Source: Caballeronia concitans
GTDB lineage: Bacteria; Pseudomonadota; Gammaproteobacteria; Burkholderiales; Burkholderiaceae
NCBI RefSeq assembly: GCF_001544615.1
Contig: NZ_FCNV02000005.1
Span: 62,001-126,000, forward strand
DNA length: 64,000 nt
Reading direction: 5' to 3'
Shown here: in pieces, positions 42,007-51,120 of the stretch
Numbering within the stretch: position 1 is the stretch's first letter
Layout: each line of letters opens with the position of its first letter
Translations under genes and position numbers: made by a program
Notes under the pieces: generated by a model
Database searches by the model: none
The model's input: only the letters and a program-made list of their open reading frames with translations
What the model was told of the DNA's origin: nothing

Positions 42007-43743
42007 TCACGGCGCGACGCATCGGAAGCTCGCCGCGAGATTGACGCTGCCCTTGCCGACATAGCGCGGATAGCCCGGATACCGGCAGATTGGCCGCGTG
42101 CGTCCGTTGGTGGCGGGCGCGATGTCGCTGCCGATGAGTGTCTCCGGCGCGACGCCGTTCGTCACCCAGTCGTCGAGCGCGCCGAGTTCGTCCCATGCGG
42201 GAATGAACACGCCGTTGCCGTGCTGGAAGCCCGGCACCATGTAAAGCCGCATGAACGAATCGACGGTGTCCTGCCCGTAATGCTCGATGAGCCCGCGATA
42301 AAACGCGATCGTCTGGTTCGGGCTGATGACTTCGTCGGCGAGGCCGTGCATGGCGACGAGCTTGCCGCCGTGCGCGATGAACGCGGAGAAATCCGGGTTC
42401 ATCGCGCCGACGGTGTACGAGAGCGTGATGAGCCGCTGCCGGAAATGCGCGGGATTGTCGATGTCGAACGCGAGCGCGTTGAAGTTCGGATCGCGCGTGA
42501 CGAAGTGGCGGATATACGCGTCGCCCTGAGCGAAGAGATAGCCGTTCGCCGCGAAAGTCGGCGGCGTGAGGAGCGTCGGCGAATCGCCGAGGCCGAGTGC
42601 GCCCGTGAAATCGACGCCCTGGAACACGTTGTAGCCGGGGTAATCGGCGACGCCGTACGCGAGCGCGTAAGGCATCGACAAACCGTCGCGCAGGAGTTCG
42701 AGCGTGTCGAGCTGCGCATCGGAGAGGCAACTGTCGCGCAGGGACGGACGCTGCCCGTTCGCGCAACGCAGCGACGCGATGATCTGCGGCTCCAGCTTGC
42801 GGCAGGCCTCCACGTTGCCGACGATGCCGTCCGCGAGACCGTCGAGCCGGTCGCACTCGTGCATGACGGTGTCGAACACGCGCCGCTGCTGCGCGATCCC
42901 GACGAAGCCGCCCGGTTTCGCATACGACGCCTGCCCGACCTTCACGCCGAAGAGCCGCACGCCCGAGAAGTTGATCGCGGGCGCGTTGGCGATCACGCCG
43001 TCGTAATCGTTCGGAAAACGTTCGATGACGGTGAAGCCTTCGCGGCCGCCCGTCGAGCCGCCCGCGAAATACGTCTTGTCCGGCATGCGCCCGTAGCCCA
43101 TCTGGATGAGCGCGAGCGCCACGTCGCGCGTTTTCTTGAGATGCGCGAAGCCGAAATTGACGATGGCTTCGTCGTTCACCGCGAAGTCCGCGCGTCCCGA
43201 ATTGCCGACGTGGCCTGAATCCGAGCCGAACGTCGCGTAGCCGCGCGCGAGCGGCGTCGAGTCGGGCGCGAACGGCATCGGCTGCGTGCCGGAAACGAGC
43301 ACGCCGTTGTAGCCGCCGCCGCCCATCTGCAGCGCGCGGCCGTTCCAGCGGCTCGGCAAATTCACTTCGAAGCGGATATCGGGCGTGGTGTCCTGCAGCG
43401 CCTTGATGATGCCCGTGATGCGGCAGTACTCGCCGTTGCGGTTGCCCGGCGCCACGGCCTTCACCACCGATGCCGTCGCGATCAGCGCGCCGCGCGTCGG
43501 CAAGCCGATGACCGATGCGGGCACTGTCTTGCCGGCGAGATCGTCGCAATGCCTGGTGACGTAGGCGGCCGCGTGCGCGTTCGCGAGCGGGATCAGCGCG
43601 GCGAACGCGATCAGAAGCGCGCGGCACGCGAAGGGCAACCGGCGCCAGGCATCGGACGATAGGAAACGGCGTATGGGGAACACGGGTTGGACTGGATACT
43701 TCGATGGCCGCTCAATATATAAGAAGCGATCGGCGATAGCCAT
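42007..43743 (-). CDS. tannase/feruloyl esterase family protein lacking the family disulfide
   Basis: A secreted esterase-like protein of up to 578 residues. A long N-terminal region precedes a signal helix (about 36-58, ending ANAHA). Catalytic Ser230 sits in AGGSTGGREGF, Asp470 in HGLADEVISP and His508 in PGFQHGNG; the calcium-binding loop ECDRLDGLADG is present. In this family Ser and His are normally flanked by two Cys forming a disulfide (CS-D-HC motif); here both are Gly (Gly229, Gly509). It probably hydrolyses aromatic or other esters outside the cytoplasm. The ATG at 43743 has no clear ribosome binding site; GTG at 43683 (558 residues) is an alternative start. Confidence 0.82.
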   Translation of the reverse strand: MAIADRFLYIERPSKYPVQPVFPIRRFLSSDAWRRLPFACRALLIAFAALIPLANAHAAAYVTRHCDDLAGKTVPASVIGLPTRGALIATASVVKAVAPGNRNGEYCRITGIIKALQDTTPDIRFEVNLPSRWNGRALQMGGGGYNGVLVSGTQPMPFAPDSTPLARGYATFGSDSGHVGNSGRADFAVNDEAIVNFGFAHLKKTRDVALALIQMGYGRMPDKTYFAGGSTGGREGFTVIERFPNDYDGVIANAPAINFSGVRLFGVKVGQASYAKPGGFVGIAQQRRVFDTVMHECDRLDGLADGIVGNVEACRKLEPQIIASLRCANGQRPSLRDSCLSDAQLDTLELLRDGLSMPYALAYGVADYPGYNVFQGVDFTGALGLGDSPTLLTPPTFAANGYLFAQGDAYIRHFVTRDPNFNALAFDIDNPAHFRQRLITLSYTVGAMNPDFSAFIAHGGKLVAMHGLADEVISPNQTIAFYRGLIEHYGQDTVDSFMRLYMVPGFQHGNGVFIPAWDELGALDDWVTNGVAPETLIGSDIAPATNGRTRPICRYPGYPRYVGKGSVNLAASFRCVAP

Positions 43744-43823
43744 TCGGAGCCGCCGTCCGGCGTTGCAGCGGCACAACCGGGCGTGAGCAGACGGCATGCC
43801 GCGCCGCGCGCGCGTCGTTTGCG

Positions 43824-44684
43824 TTATTCCCCGTCCCATTCGCCGCGCAGGTCGCTGTCCTGCAGAAGCTGGAGCAGCGTTTCGGCGGGCCGGCTCAGAT
43901 GCTTCGCCCCGAACGCGATGAACTCCACTTCCGGCAATTCGGGCAAATCCGCACGATTCTCGGGCGCTGCGAGTCCACGCCCCGCCAGGAAATGCGAGCG
44001 CACCGTGAGCCCGAGGCCGCCGCGCGCCGCCGCGATACAGCCCGCGTGACTGCTGCTCGTGCAGACCATCTGCCAGCGCGCGCCACTCATGGCGAGTGAA
44101 TCGAGGACGACCGCGCGCGTGACGCTCGGCTCCGCGACGAGAATGAGCGGCAGCGGCAGGCTCGTATCGACGACGGTGCCCGGCTTTGCGAGCCATTCCA
44201 GCCGCCCGCTGAAAAGCCGCGTGCCGCGCGCATCGCCGAGTCTTCGCTTGCCGACCGCGAGGTCCAGTTCGCCCGAATCGACCAGTTGATAAAGCCGCCC
44301 CGTCATGCCGATGGTGATTTCCAGTTCCACGTCCGGATGCGTGTCGCGAAACGCGGCGAGCACGCTCGGCAGCGGCCCGAGCGCGAGGTCGTCCGACGAG
44401 CCGAGGCGCACGCGCCCGCGCAGCTTGCGCGAGCTGAACTGCGACTCGGCATGCGACATCGCTTCGAGAATCACGCGGGCGTGGACGAGCATGGCTTCGC
44501 CGTCGGCGGTGAGCGCGAGCGAATGCGTGTCGCGCACCAGCAGCCGCCGCCCGACGCTCTCTTCCAGACGTCGAATATGCTCCGAGACGCTCGACTGTCG
44601 CAGCCCGAGCTGCCGCCCCGCGTCCGTGAAACTGTGCGACGCGGCCACCGTCGCGAAGGTGTTCAGCCAGATGGGATTGAGCAT
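43824..44684 (-). CDS. LysR family transcriptional regulator
   Basis: A 286-residue LysR regulator: HTH at residues 1-60 (MLNPIWLNTFATVAASHSFT, then RQSSVSEHIRRLEE) and a substrate domain from about 90. The start at 44684 gives the normal N-terminus; a longer frame upstream is not protein-like. It is divergent from the MFS transporter over 130 bp, so that transporter is the likely target. The tannase-family gene lies 80 nt downstream on the same strand and may also be in its regulon. Confidence 0.92.
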   Translation of the reverse strand: MLNPIWLNTFATVAASHSFTDAGRQLGLRQSSVSEHIRRLEESVGRRLLVRDTHSLALTADGEAMLVHARVILEAMSHAESQFSSRKLRGRVRLGSSDDLALGPLPSVLAAFRDTHPDVELEITIGMTGRLYQLVDSGELDLAVGKRRLGDARGTRLFSGRLEWLAKPGTVVDTSLPLPLILVAEPSVTRAVVLDSLAMSGARWQMVCTSSSHAGCIAAARGGLGLTVRSHFLAGRGLAAPENRADLPELPEVEFIAFGAKHLSRPAETLLQLLQDSDLRGEWDGE

Positions 44685-44814
44685 GCGGCATTGTGATCGG
44701 CATTGCCGATCGCAGTCAATGCGGTTAGCGGGCTTCCCGATAACGCGCGCCGTCATTAAAATTTCATGATGCGTGCTGGAACCGGTATCAGCGGCGCTCT
44801 CACCATTGAATTCC

Positions 44815-46200
44815 ATGACCAGACAGTCTTCGCACACGGCGCTTTTGTGGATCGTCGCCGTGGGCTTCTTCATGCAGGCGCTCGATACGACGATCGTCAA
44901 CACGGCGCTGCCTTCGATTGCGCGCGACCTGCACGCCGCGCCGCTCGCGATGCAGGCGATCGTCGTCGCCTACACGCTCACGATGGCCCTGCTCACGCCC
45001 GCCTCCGGCTGGCTCGCGGACCGCTTCGGCACGCGGCTGGTGTATCTCGTGTCGATCAGCCTGTTCGTCATCGGATCGCTGACCTGCGCGATGGCGCATT
45101 CGCTCGATCAGCTCGTCTGGGCGCGCGTGCTGCAGGGCGTCGGCGGGTCGATGCTGCTGCCCATCGGCCGGCTCGCGATTCTGCGCGCCGTCAGCGGCGA
45201 AGCCTACGTCTCCGCGCTCGCGATGATCTCCGTCGCGGGTCAGGTCGGCCCCATTCTCGGCCCGACGCTCGGCGGCTGGTTCGTGCAGTCGTTCACGTGG
45301 CACTGGATCTTTCTGATCAACGTGCCGATCGGCGCGGTCGGGCTGTATGCGGTGCATCGCTTCCTGCCGAACGACACGGCGCACGACGCGCCGCCCTTCG
45401 ATTTCATCGGCTGCGGATTGCTGTCGCTATGCATGGTGTCGTTTTCGCTCGCGCTCGATTGTCCCGTCGAAACGCATCGCGGAGCGGTGTCGGCGGCGCT
45501 CTTCGCCGTGGCCGCCGTTTCGGCGTTCGCCTACGTGCCGTATGCGCGGCATCGGCGTAATCCGCTCTTTCATCTCGCGCTGTTTCGCGAGCCGAATTTC
45601 AGCGTGGGACTCGTCGGCAATCTGCTGTGCCGCATCGGATCGAGCGCCGTGCCGTTCCTGTTGCCGCTCATGATGCAACTCGAACTCGGCTACAGCCCGC
45701 TGCACTCCGGCATGATGATGCTGCCCATCGCGATCGCCGGCACGCTCTCGAAGCGCTGGATCGCGCGGCTCGTCAGCCGTTATGGCTACGACAACTTCCT
45801 GCTCGTGAACACGGCGCTCGTCGGCGCGTCGATCGTCGCGTTCGCGGCGTTTTCGCCGTCGTTGCCGCTCGCCGTCGAGATCGCGATTCTCGTGTTGTTC
45901 GGCGCATGCAATTCGATGCAGTTCGCCGCGATGAACAGCGTCACGCTCAAAGGCTTGTCCAGCAAGGACGCGGGCAGCGGCAACAGCCTCTTCTCGATGG
46001 TGCAGATGCTCGCCATCGGGCTTGGCGTGTCGATCGGCGGGTTGCTCGTGCAAGTGTTCGAAGGACAGTTCGGCTCGGCGTCCGTCGGCTTCCGGCTGAG
46101 CTTCGTGTGCATGGGCGTGGTGACGCTGCTGTCGGGCGTCGTGTTCCGCCGGCTGGATTCCGCGCCGCGCGCGGCCGCGCAGGCATCGGCGGCGCGTTAG
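44815..46200 (+). CDS. MFS drug transporter, DHA2 family (MdtD-like)
   Basis: A 461-residue, 14-helix H+ antiporter. Motif A (GWLADRFGTR) follows TM2 and the DHA2 opening MQALDTTIVNTALPSIARDL is present. The antiporter motif C region GQVGPILGPTLGGW lies in TM5. It resembles E. coli MdtD in length and pattern. The ATG at 44815 lies just before the first helix; a GTG at 44773 is possible. It is divergent from a LysR regulator that probably controls it. Confidence 0.9.
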   Translation: MTRQSSHTALLWIVAVGFFMQALDTTIVNTALPSIARDLHAAPLAMQAIVVAYTLTMALLTPASGWLADRFGTRLVYLVSISLFVIGSLTCAMAHSLDQLVWARVLQGVGGSMLLPIGRLAILRAVSGEAYVSALAMISVAGQVGPILGPTLGGWFVQSFTWHWIFLINVPIGAVGLYAVHRFLPNDTAHDAPPFDFIGCGLLSLCMVSFSLALDCPVETHRGAVSAALFAVAAVSAFAYVPYARHRRNPLFHLALFREPNFSVGLVGNLLCRIGSSAVPFLLPLMMQLELGYSPLHSGMMMLPIAIAGTLSKRWIARLVSRYGYDNFLLVNTALVGASIVAFAAFSPSLPLAVEIAILVLFGACNSMQFAAMNSVTLKGLSSKDAGSGNSLFSMVQMLAIGLGVSIGGLLVQVFEGQFGSASVGFRLSFVCMGVVTLLSGVVFRRLDSAPRAAAQASAAR

Positions 46201-46295
46201 CGCTCGATACGCCGCTTTAGTCCGCTTCGGCAGGCGCGCGGCATCGGCGCTATTCTGCCGGGTATCGTCCGCCCTTCCCTCTCTGGAGCGCAACC

Positions 46296-47291
46296 GTGCA
46301 ATACCGCAAATTCGGCAACACCGGCTTAACCGTATCGCGTCTCACGCTCGGCACCATGACCTTCGGCCTGCAAACGGACGAAAACGTCTCGCGCGCCATC
46401 ATGGACCGTGCGAGCGAGGCGGGCGTCAATTTCATCGATACCGCCGACGTCTATCCGCTCGGCGGCACGCACGACGTCGTCGGTCGCACCGAGGAAATCG
46501 TCGGGCGCTGGCTCGCGGGCAAGCGCGACCGCTACATTCTCGCGACGAAGGCCGTCGGCGTGATGGGGCCGCTCGCGTGGAACAAGGGCGCGTCGCGCAA
46601 GCATCTGCTCGACGCGATCGATGCATCGCTCAAGCGGCTGAATACCGATTACGTCGATCTGTATCAGCTTCACATGGACGACCGCGACACGCCGCTCGAC
46701 GAGACGCTCGAAGCACTCGATGTCATCGTGCGGCACGGCAAGGCGCGCTATATCGGCGTGTCGAATTTTCTGGCGTACCGGCTCGCGCGTGCGCTCGGCC
46801 GTGCGGACGTATTGCGCACCGCGCGCTTCGTTTCCGTGCAGCCGCGCTACAACCTGCTGTTCCGGCAGATCGAGCGCGAACTGCTGCCGCTCGCCGAAGA
46901 GGAAGGACTCGCCGTCATTCCGTACAACCCGCTCGCGGGCGGATTGCTGACGGGCAAGCATCGTCACGACGCCGCGCCTTCCGATGGCCGCTTCACCGCG
47001 ACAGTCGGCAAGGCGGGCGAGATGTATCAGGAGCGCTACTGGCACGAGCGCGAGTTCCAGACCATCGAAAAGCTGAAGGCAACCGTCGCGCCGACCGGAC
47101 GATCGCTCGCGAGCACGTCGCTCGCGTGGGTGCTGGAGAATCCGGTGGTGACGTCGGCGATCATCGGTGCGAGCCGTCCCGAGCAGCTCGACGACACGCT
47201 CGCCGCCGTCGATCAGCCGCTCGATCCCGAGATCAAGGCGAAGCTCGACGATCTGACGGTCGAATATCGCTGGGGCGACGCCCAGCGCTAA
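46296..47291 (+). CDS. aldo/keto reductase
   Basis: A 331-residue NADPH-dependent oxidoreductase with the (beta/alpha)8 AKR fold. The catalytic tetrad is complete: Asp48 and Tyr53 in FIDTADVY, Lys85 in ATKAVG, His126 in YQLHMDD. The cofactor-binding end has SAIIGASRPEQL. It belongs to the YajO/Tas-like set of AKR11/12 type; substrate unknown. ATG at 46296 follows a GGAGCG box. It is convergent with the rarD gene, 15 nt apart. Confidence 0.92.
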   Translation: MQYRKFGNTGLTVSRLTLGTMTFGLQTDENVSRAIMDRASEAGVNFIDTADVYPLGGTHDVVGRTEEIVGRWLAGKRDRYILATKAVGVMGPLAWNKGASRKHLLDAIDASLKRLNTDYVDLYQLHMDDRDTPLDETLEALDVIVRHGKARYIGVSNFLAYRLARALGRADVLRTARFVSVQPRYNLLFRQIERELLPLAEEEGLAVIPYNPLAGGLLTGKHRHDAAPSDGRFTATVGKAGEMYQERYWHEREFQTIEKLKATVAPTGRSLASTSLAWVLENPVVTSAIIGASRPEQLDDTLAAVDQPLDPEIKAKLDDLTVEYRWGDAQR

Positions 47292-47306
47292 ATTCGCGGG
47301 TTGCGT

Positions 47307-48182
47307 TCAGGCTCGCGCGTAGCGCGCCCGGTAGATGCCTTCGAGCGAATACAGCGCGAGCGCGGCCCAGATCGCGCCGTAGCCGATCAACTGGTCGTGA
47401 CCGAACGCCTCGCGATACAGCACCACGCCGATCAACAGTTGCAGCGTCGGCGTGATGTACTGGATGAGCCCGAGCATCGAAAGCGGAATGCGGCGCGCGC
47501 CGGCCGCGAACAAGAGCAGCGGCACGGCGGTGACGGGCCCCGCCGCGGCGAGCAGCAGCTTCACGCCAATCGACGCATGCGCGAATCCGCTTCCGCCATG
47601 CGTATTCAGCAAGAAGAGATAGAGCAGCGCGACCGGGCACAACAGCATGGTTTCGAGCGTGAGGCCTTCGAGCGCGCCGAGCGTCGCGGTCTTGCGCAAG
47701 AGGCCGTAGCCGCCGAACGTGAGCGCGAGCGCAAAGCTGATCCACGGCGGCGCGCCGTTGGCCCACGTGAGCCACACGACGCCCAGCGCCGCGACGATCA
47801 CCGCGATCCACTGCACCGGCCGCAGGCGTTCGTGCAGGAACGCCATGCCGAACAGCACGTTGACGAGCGGATTGATGAAGTAGCCGAGACTCGCCTCGAC
47901 GATGCGTCCATCGTTCACGGCCCAGATATAGATGCCCCAGTTCGCCGACAGCAGCACCGCGCTCGCCGCGAAGCGCGCGAGCAGCCGCTTGTCGCGCAGC
48001 ACCGGCCCGAGCCATTGCCATTGACGCCGCACCGTCAGCACGACGAGCAGGAAGAGCATCGACCACGCCATGCGGTGCGAAAGCATTTCGACCGCGCCGA
48101 TCGAATGGAGCGTTTTGAAATAGATCGGAAAAAGGCCCCAGATGGCAAAGGCCAGGAATGCGTAGACGACGCCTGGATTCAT
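47307..48182 (-). CDS. rarD: EamA family protein RarD
   Basis: A 291-residue ten-helix membrane protein. The opening MNPGVVYAFLAFAIWGLFPI and the segment RRIPLSMLGLIQYITPTLQL are characteristic of RarD (chloramphenicol-sensitivity protein family), and length is close to E. coli RarD. Transport substrate is not established. The ATG at 48182 is set by the family N-terminus. It is divergent from the AI-2E gene across 176 bp. Confidence 0.9.
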   Translation of the reverse strand: MNPGVVYAFLAFAIWGLFPIYFKTLHSIGAVEMLSHRMAWSMLFLLVVLTVRRQWQWLGPVLRDKRLLARFAASAVLLSANWGIYIWAVNDGRIVEASLGYFINPLVNVLFGMAFLHERLRPVQWIAVIVAALGVVWLTWANGAPPWISFALALTFGGYGLLRKTATLGALEGLTLETMLLCPVALLYLFLLNTHGGSGFAHASIGVKLLLAAAGPVTAVPLLLFAAGARRIPLSMLGLIQYITPTLQLLIGVVLYREAFGHDQLIGYGAIWAALALYSLEGIYRARYARA

Positions 48183-48358
48183 GTTCGATACTTTTGCGCA
48201 GTAAGGCTTCGAAGCAATCCGGAAGCCGGCTGCAAGAAATGGAAGCAGAATTTTAGTCGACGCCGCTGCGTTTTCCGCCGTTCGCGCGAACGTCAGGCGA
48301 GATTCGTGCTCCAAGGCACAGCATGAAAGCGCTTCGATAGCTCAACCCGCATTCGCTA

Positions 48359-49423
48359 ATGAACCAAAATCAGCCGTCCGTACACACCCAGTTCTTCCAC
48401 ATCCTGCTGTTCGTCGTGACGGTCGCGCTCGGATGGGTTTTGCTGCCGTTTTTCGGTGCGATCTTCTGGGGCGCGATTCTCGCCCTGCTCTTTCACCCGA
48501 TGCAGCGCTGGCTCACCGTCCGTTTCGGCAAGCGGCGCAACCTCGCCGCGCTGACGACGCTCGCCGCCGCGATTCTCATCGTGATCATTCCGGTGTCGGT
48601 CGTCGCGGTCACGCTCGTGCAGGAAGTCGCGCTGGTCTACACGCGCATCAAGAGCGGCGATCTGAATTTCGGCCTCTACTTCCAGCACATGTTCCATGCG
48701 TTGCCCGTGTCCGCGCAGCAGATGCTCGGTCGATACGGCCTCGACGACATCCCCGGCATCCAGCGCAAGCTGATGGAAGGCGCGTCGCAGATCAGCCAGT
48801 TCGCGGCGGCGCAGGCGCTGTCGATCGGCCAGAACACGTTCCAGTTCGTCGTCAGCTTCGGCGTGATGCTTTACCTCGTGTTTTTCCTCTTGCGCGACGG
48901 CGGCGAGATCGGCCGCCGCATCCGGCGCGCGATTCCACTCGATCCCGCGCCGAAGCAGCATCTGATTGCGAAGTTCACGACGGTCGTGCGCGCCACGGTC
49001 AAGGGCAACATCGCGGTCGCGGCCGTGCAGGGCTTTCTCGGCGGGCTGATCTTCTGGATACTCGGCATCAACGGATCGCTGCTGTGGGGCGTGCTGATGG
49101 CGTTTCTTTCGCTGCTGCCCGCCGTTGGCGCGGCGATCGTGTGGGTGCCCGCCGCCGTCTATTTCTTCATGACGGGCGAGATATGGCGCGGCGTCGTGCT
49201 GGTGCTGTTCTGCGTCGTCGTGATCGGACTCGTGGACAACGTGCTGCGGCCGATTCTCGTCGGCAAGGACACGAAGATGCCCGACTGGGTCGTGCTCATT
49301 TCCACGTTAGGCGGCATGGCGCTCTTCGGCATCAACGGCTTCGTGATCGGCCCGCTGGTCGCGGCGCTCTTCATGGCGAGCTGGGATATCTTCACGCAGG
49401 ACGAGGAAGGCAAGAGCATGTAG
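48359..49423 (+). CDS. AI-2E family transporter (PerM/YdiK-like)
   Basis: A 354-residue membrane protein of the AI-2E exporter/PerM superfamily with about eight helices. It has two N-terminal helices, a soluble helical stretch (about 85-160), then the C-terminal bundle with LGGMALFGINGFVIGPLVAALF, the conserved end motif. Family members include TqsA and Na+/H+ antiporters, so the autoinducer role is not assured. Its gene ends with a strong bidirectional terminator. Confidence 0.92.
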   Translation: MNQNQPSVHTQFFHILLFVVTVALGWVLLPFFGAIFWGAILALLFHPMQRWLTVRFGKRRNLAALTTLAAAILIVIIPVSVVAVTLVQEVALVYTRIKSGDLNFGLYFQHMFHALPVSAQQMLGRYGLDDIPGIQRKLMEGASQISQFAAAQALSIGQNTFQFVVSFGVMLYLVFFLLRDGGEIGRRIRRAIPLDPAPKQHLIAKFTTVVRATVKGNIAVAAVQGFLGGLIFWILGINGSLLWGVLMAFLSLLPAVGAAIVWVPAAVYFFMTGEIWRGVVLVLFCVVVIGLVDNVLRPILVGKDTKMPDWVVLISTLGGMALFGINGFVIGPLVAALFMASWDIFTQDEEGKSM

Positions 49424-49452
49424 AAAAACGGCTCCTTCACGGAGCCGTTTTT
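49424..49452. terminator. bidirectional Rho-independent terminator
   Basis: Perfect 12-bp stem AAAAACGGCTCC/GGAGCCGTTTTT with a TTCAC loop, starting right at the AI-2E stop. T runs occur on both strands, so it serves the AI-2E gene and the leftward prkA-yeaH-spoVR operon. Confidence 0.92.
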
Positions 49453-49471
49453 CTCTGCAAGCAAGCGCCAA

Positions 49472-50992
49472 TCAGCGTTGATTCGGCGCGTTATACCGGC
49501 ACTCGAAGCGCTTCCTCACCGTGCCGTTCTCATCGACGCTTTCCAGATAGACATCGAACTGCCACAAGCGCGCCATGTGCTTGAGCACTTCGTCGCTGTC
49601 GTTCGACAGATGACGGTTATCGGTCATGAAGTGACGCAGCGTGAGACTGCGATCGCCGCGCGTATTCACCGAATACACCTGGATATTCGGCTCGCGATGA
49701 TGGATGTCGTACTGCCGCGACAACGCCTGCCGCACATAGCGATAGCCGCTTTCATCGTGAATGGCCGAGACTTCCAGCGCATCGCGCATGTCGTCGTCGA
49801 GAATGGAGAACAGGCGCATCTCACGAATCAGATGCGGCGACAGATACTGCGCGATGAAGCTCTCGTCCTTGAAGTTGCGCATTGCGTAATGCAGCGATTC
49901 GAGCCAGTCGCTGCCCGCGAGTTCGGGGAACCACTCGCGGTCTTCATCCGTCGGGTTCTCGCAGATGCGGCGGATATCGCTCATCATCGAAAAGCCGAGC
50001 GCATACGGATTGATGCCGCTGTAATACGGCTTCGTCACCGGCGGCTGATACACCACGTTGCTATGCGAATGCAGGAACTCCATCATGAAGCCGTCTTCGA
50101 GCCGGCCTTCGTTGTAGAGCGTGTTCAGAAGCGTGTAGTGCCAGAACGTGGCCCAGCCTTCGTTCATCACTTGCGTCTGACGCTGTGGATAAAAATACTG
50201 CCCGACCTTGCGCACGATGCGAATGACTTCGCGCTCCCAAGGCTCCAGCAACGGCGCGTTCTTTTCCGCGAAATACAGCAGGTTTTCCTGCGGCTCCGGC
50301 GGATAGCGGCTTTCGGCTTCTTCCGCGGACGGCGCCTTCTTGTTCGGCAGCGTGCGCCACAACTCGTTGACCTGCGATTGCAGATACGCCTCGCGCTCGC
50401 GCCGCATCGCCGCTTCCTTCGCGAGCGACAGCTTCTGCGGACGCTTGTAACGATCCACGCCATAGTTCATCAGCGCGTGGCACGAATCGAGCAATTCCTC
50501 CACACGATCCAGCCCATAGCGCTCCTCGCATTCCGCGATGTAATTCTTCGCATAGACGAGGTAATCGATGATCGCATGCGCGTCCGTCCAAAGACGGAAG
50601 AGATAGTTGCCCTTGAAGAAGGAGTTATGCCCGTACGCGGCATGCGCGATGACGAGCGCCTGCATCGTCATCGTGTTCTCTTCCATCAGATACGCAATGC
50701 ACGGATTCGAATTGATGACGATCTCATACGCGAGTCCCATCTGCCCGCGCCGATAACTCTTCTCGGTCGAGAGAAAGTGCTTGCCGAACGACCAGTGCCG
50801 ATAGTTCACCGGCATGCCGACGGACGCGTACGCGTCCATCATCTGTTCGGCGCTGATGATCTCGAGTTGAATGGGATAGACATCGAGCCCATAACGATTC
50901 GCGACGCGCGAGATTTCGGCGTCGTATTCCTCGATCAGCTCGACGCTCCAGTCCGACGGGCACGGCAGAGGCCGCTTGTCTGCAACGTTCAT
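49472..50992 (-). CDS. SpoVR family protein (YcgB)
   Basis: A 506-residue protein, matching the 510 residues of E. coli YcgB. Landmarks are DYDAEISR-like opening, AEQMMDAYASVGMPVNYRHWSFGK, QALVIAHAAYGHNSFFKGN with two His, and NEGWATFWHYTLL. SpoVR proteins are named for a spore-cortex role in Bacillus; in proteobacteria they work with PrkA and YeaH in stress adaptation. The ATG at 50992 has a GGAAGG box and starts at family homology. An in-frame ATG at 51124 overlaps the yeaH stop as ATGA and would add 44 low-complexity residues. Third gene of the operon. Confidence 0.92.
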   Translation of the reverse strand: MNVADKRPLPCPSDWSVELIEEYDAEISRVANRYGLDVYPIQLEIISAEQMMDAYASVGMPVNYRHWSFGKHFLSTEKSYRRGQMGLAYEIVINSNPCIAYLMEENTMTMQALVIAHAAYGHNSFFKGNYLFRLWTDAHAIIDYLVYAKNYIAECEERYGLDRVEELLDSCHALMNYGVDRYKRPQKLSLAKEAAMRREREAYLQSQVNELWRTLPNKKAPSAEEAESRYPPEPQENLLYFAEKNAPLLEPWEREVIRIVRKVGQYFYPQRQTQVMNEGWATFWHYTLLNTLYNEGRLEDGFMMEFLHSHSNVVYQPPVTKPYYSGINPYALGFSMMSDIRRICENPTDEDREWFPELAGSDWLESLHYAMRNFKDESFIAQYLSPHLIREMRLFSILDDDMRDALEVSAIHDESGYRYVRQALSRQYDIHHREPNIQVYSVNTRGDRSLTLRHFMTDNRHLSNDSDEVLKHMARLWQFDVYLESVDENGTVRKRFECRYNAPNQR

Positions 50993-51120
50993 CCTGCCTT
51001 CCTTGTGCGTCCTCGCGGACGCATTGCGCTGCCCCGCTTCCGGTCCAAGTTTCGAAGGAGCACGATCGTCCGTGCCGTCCAGGTGATAACCACGCGTTTC
51101 GTTATTCGAATCCCTGCTCG

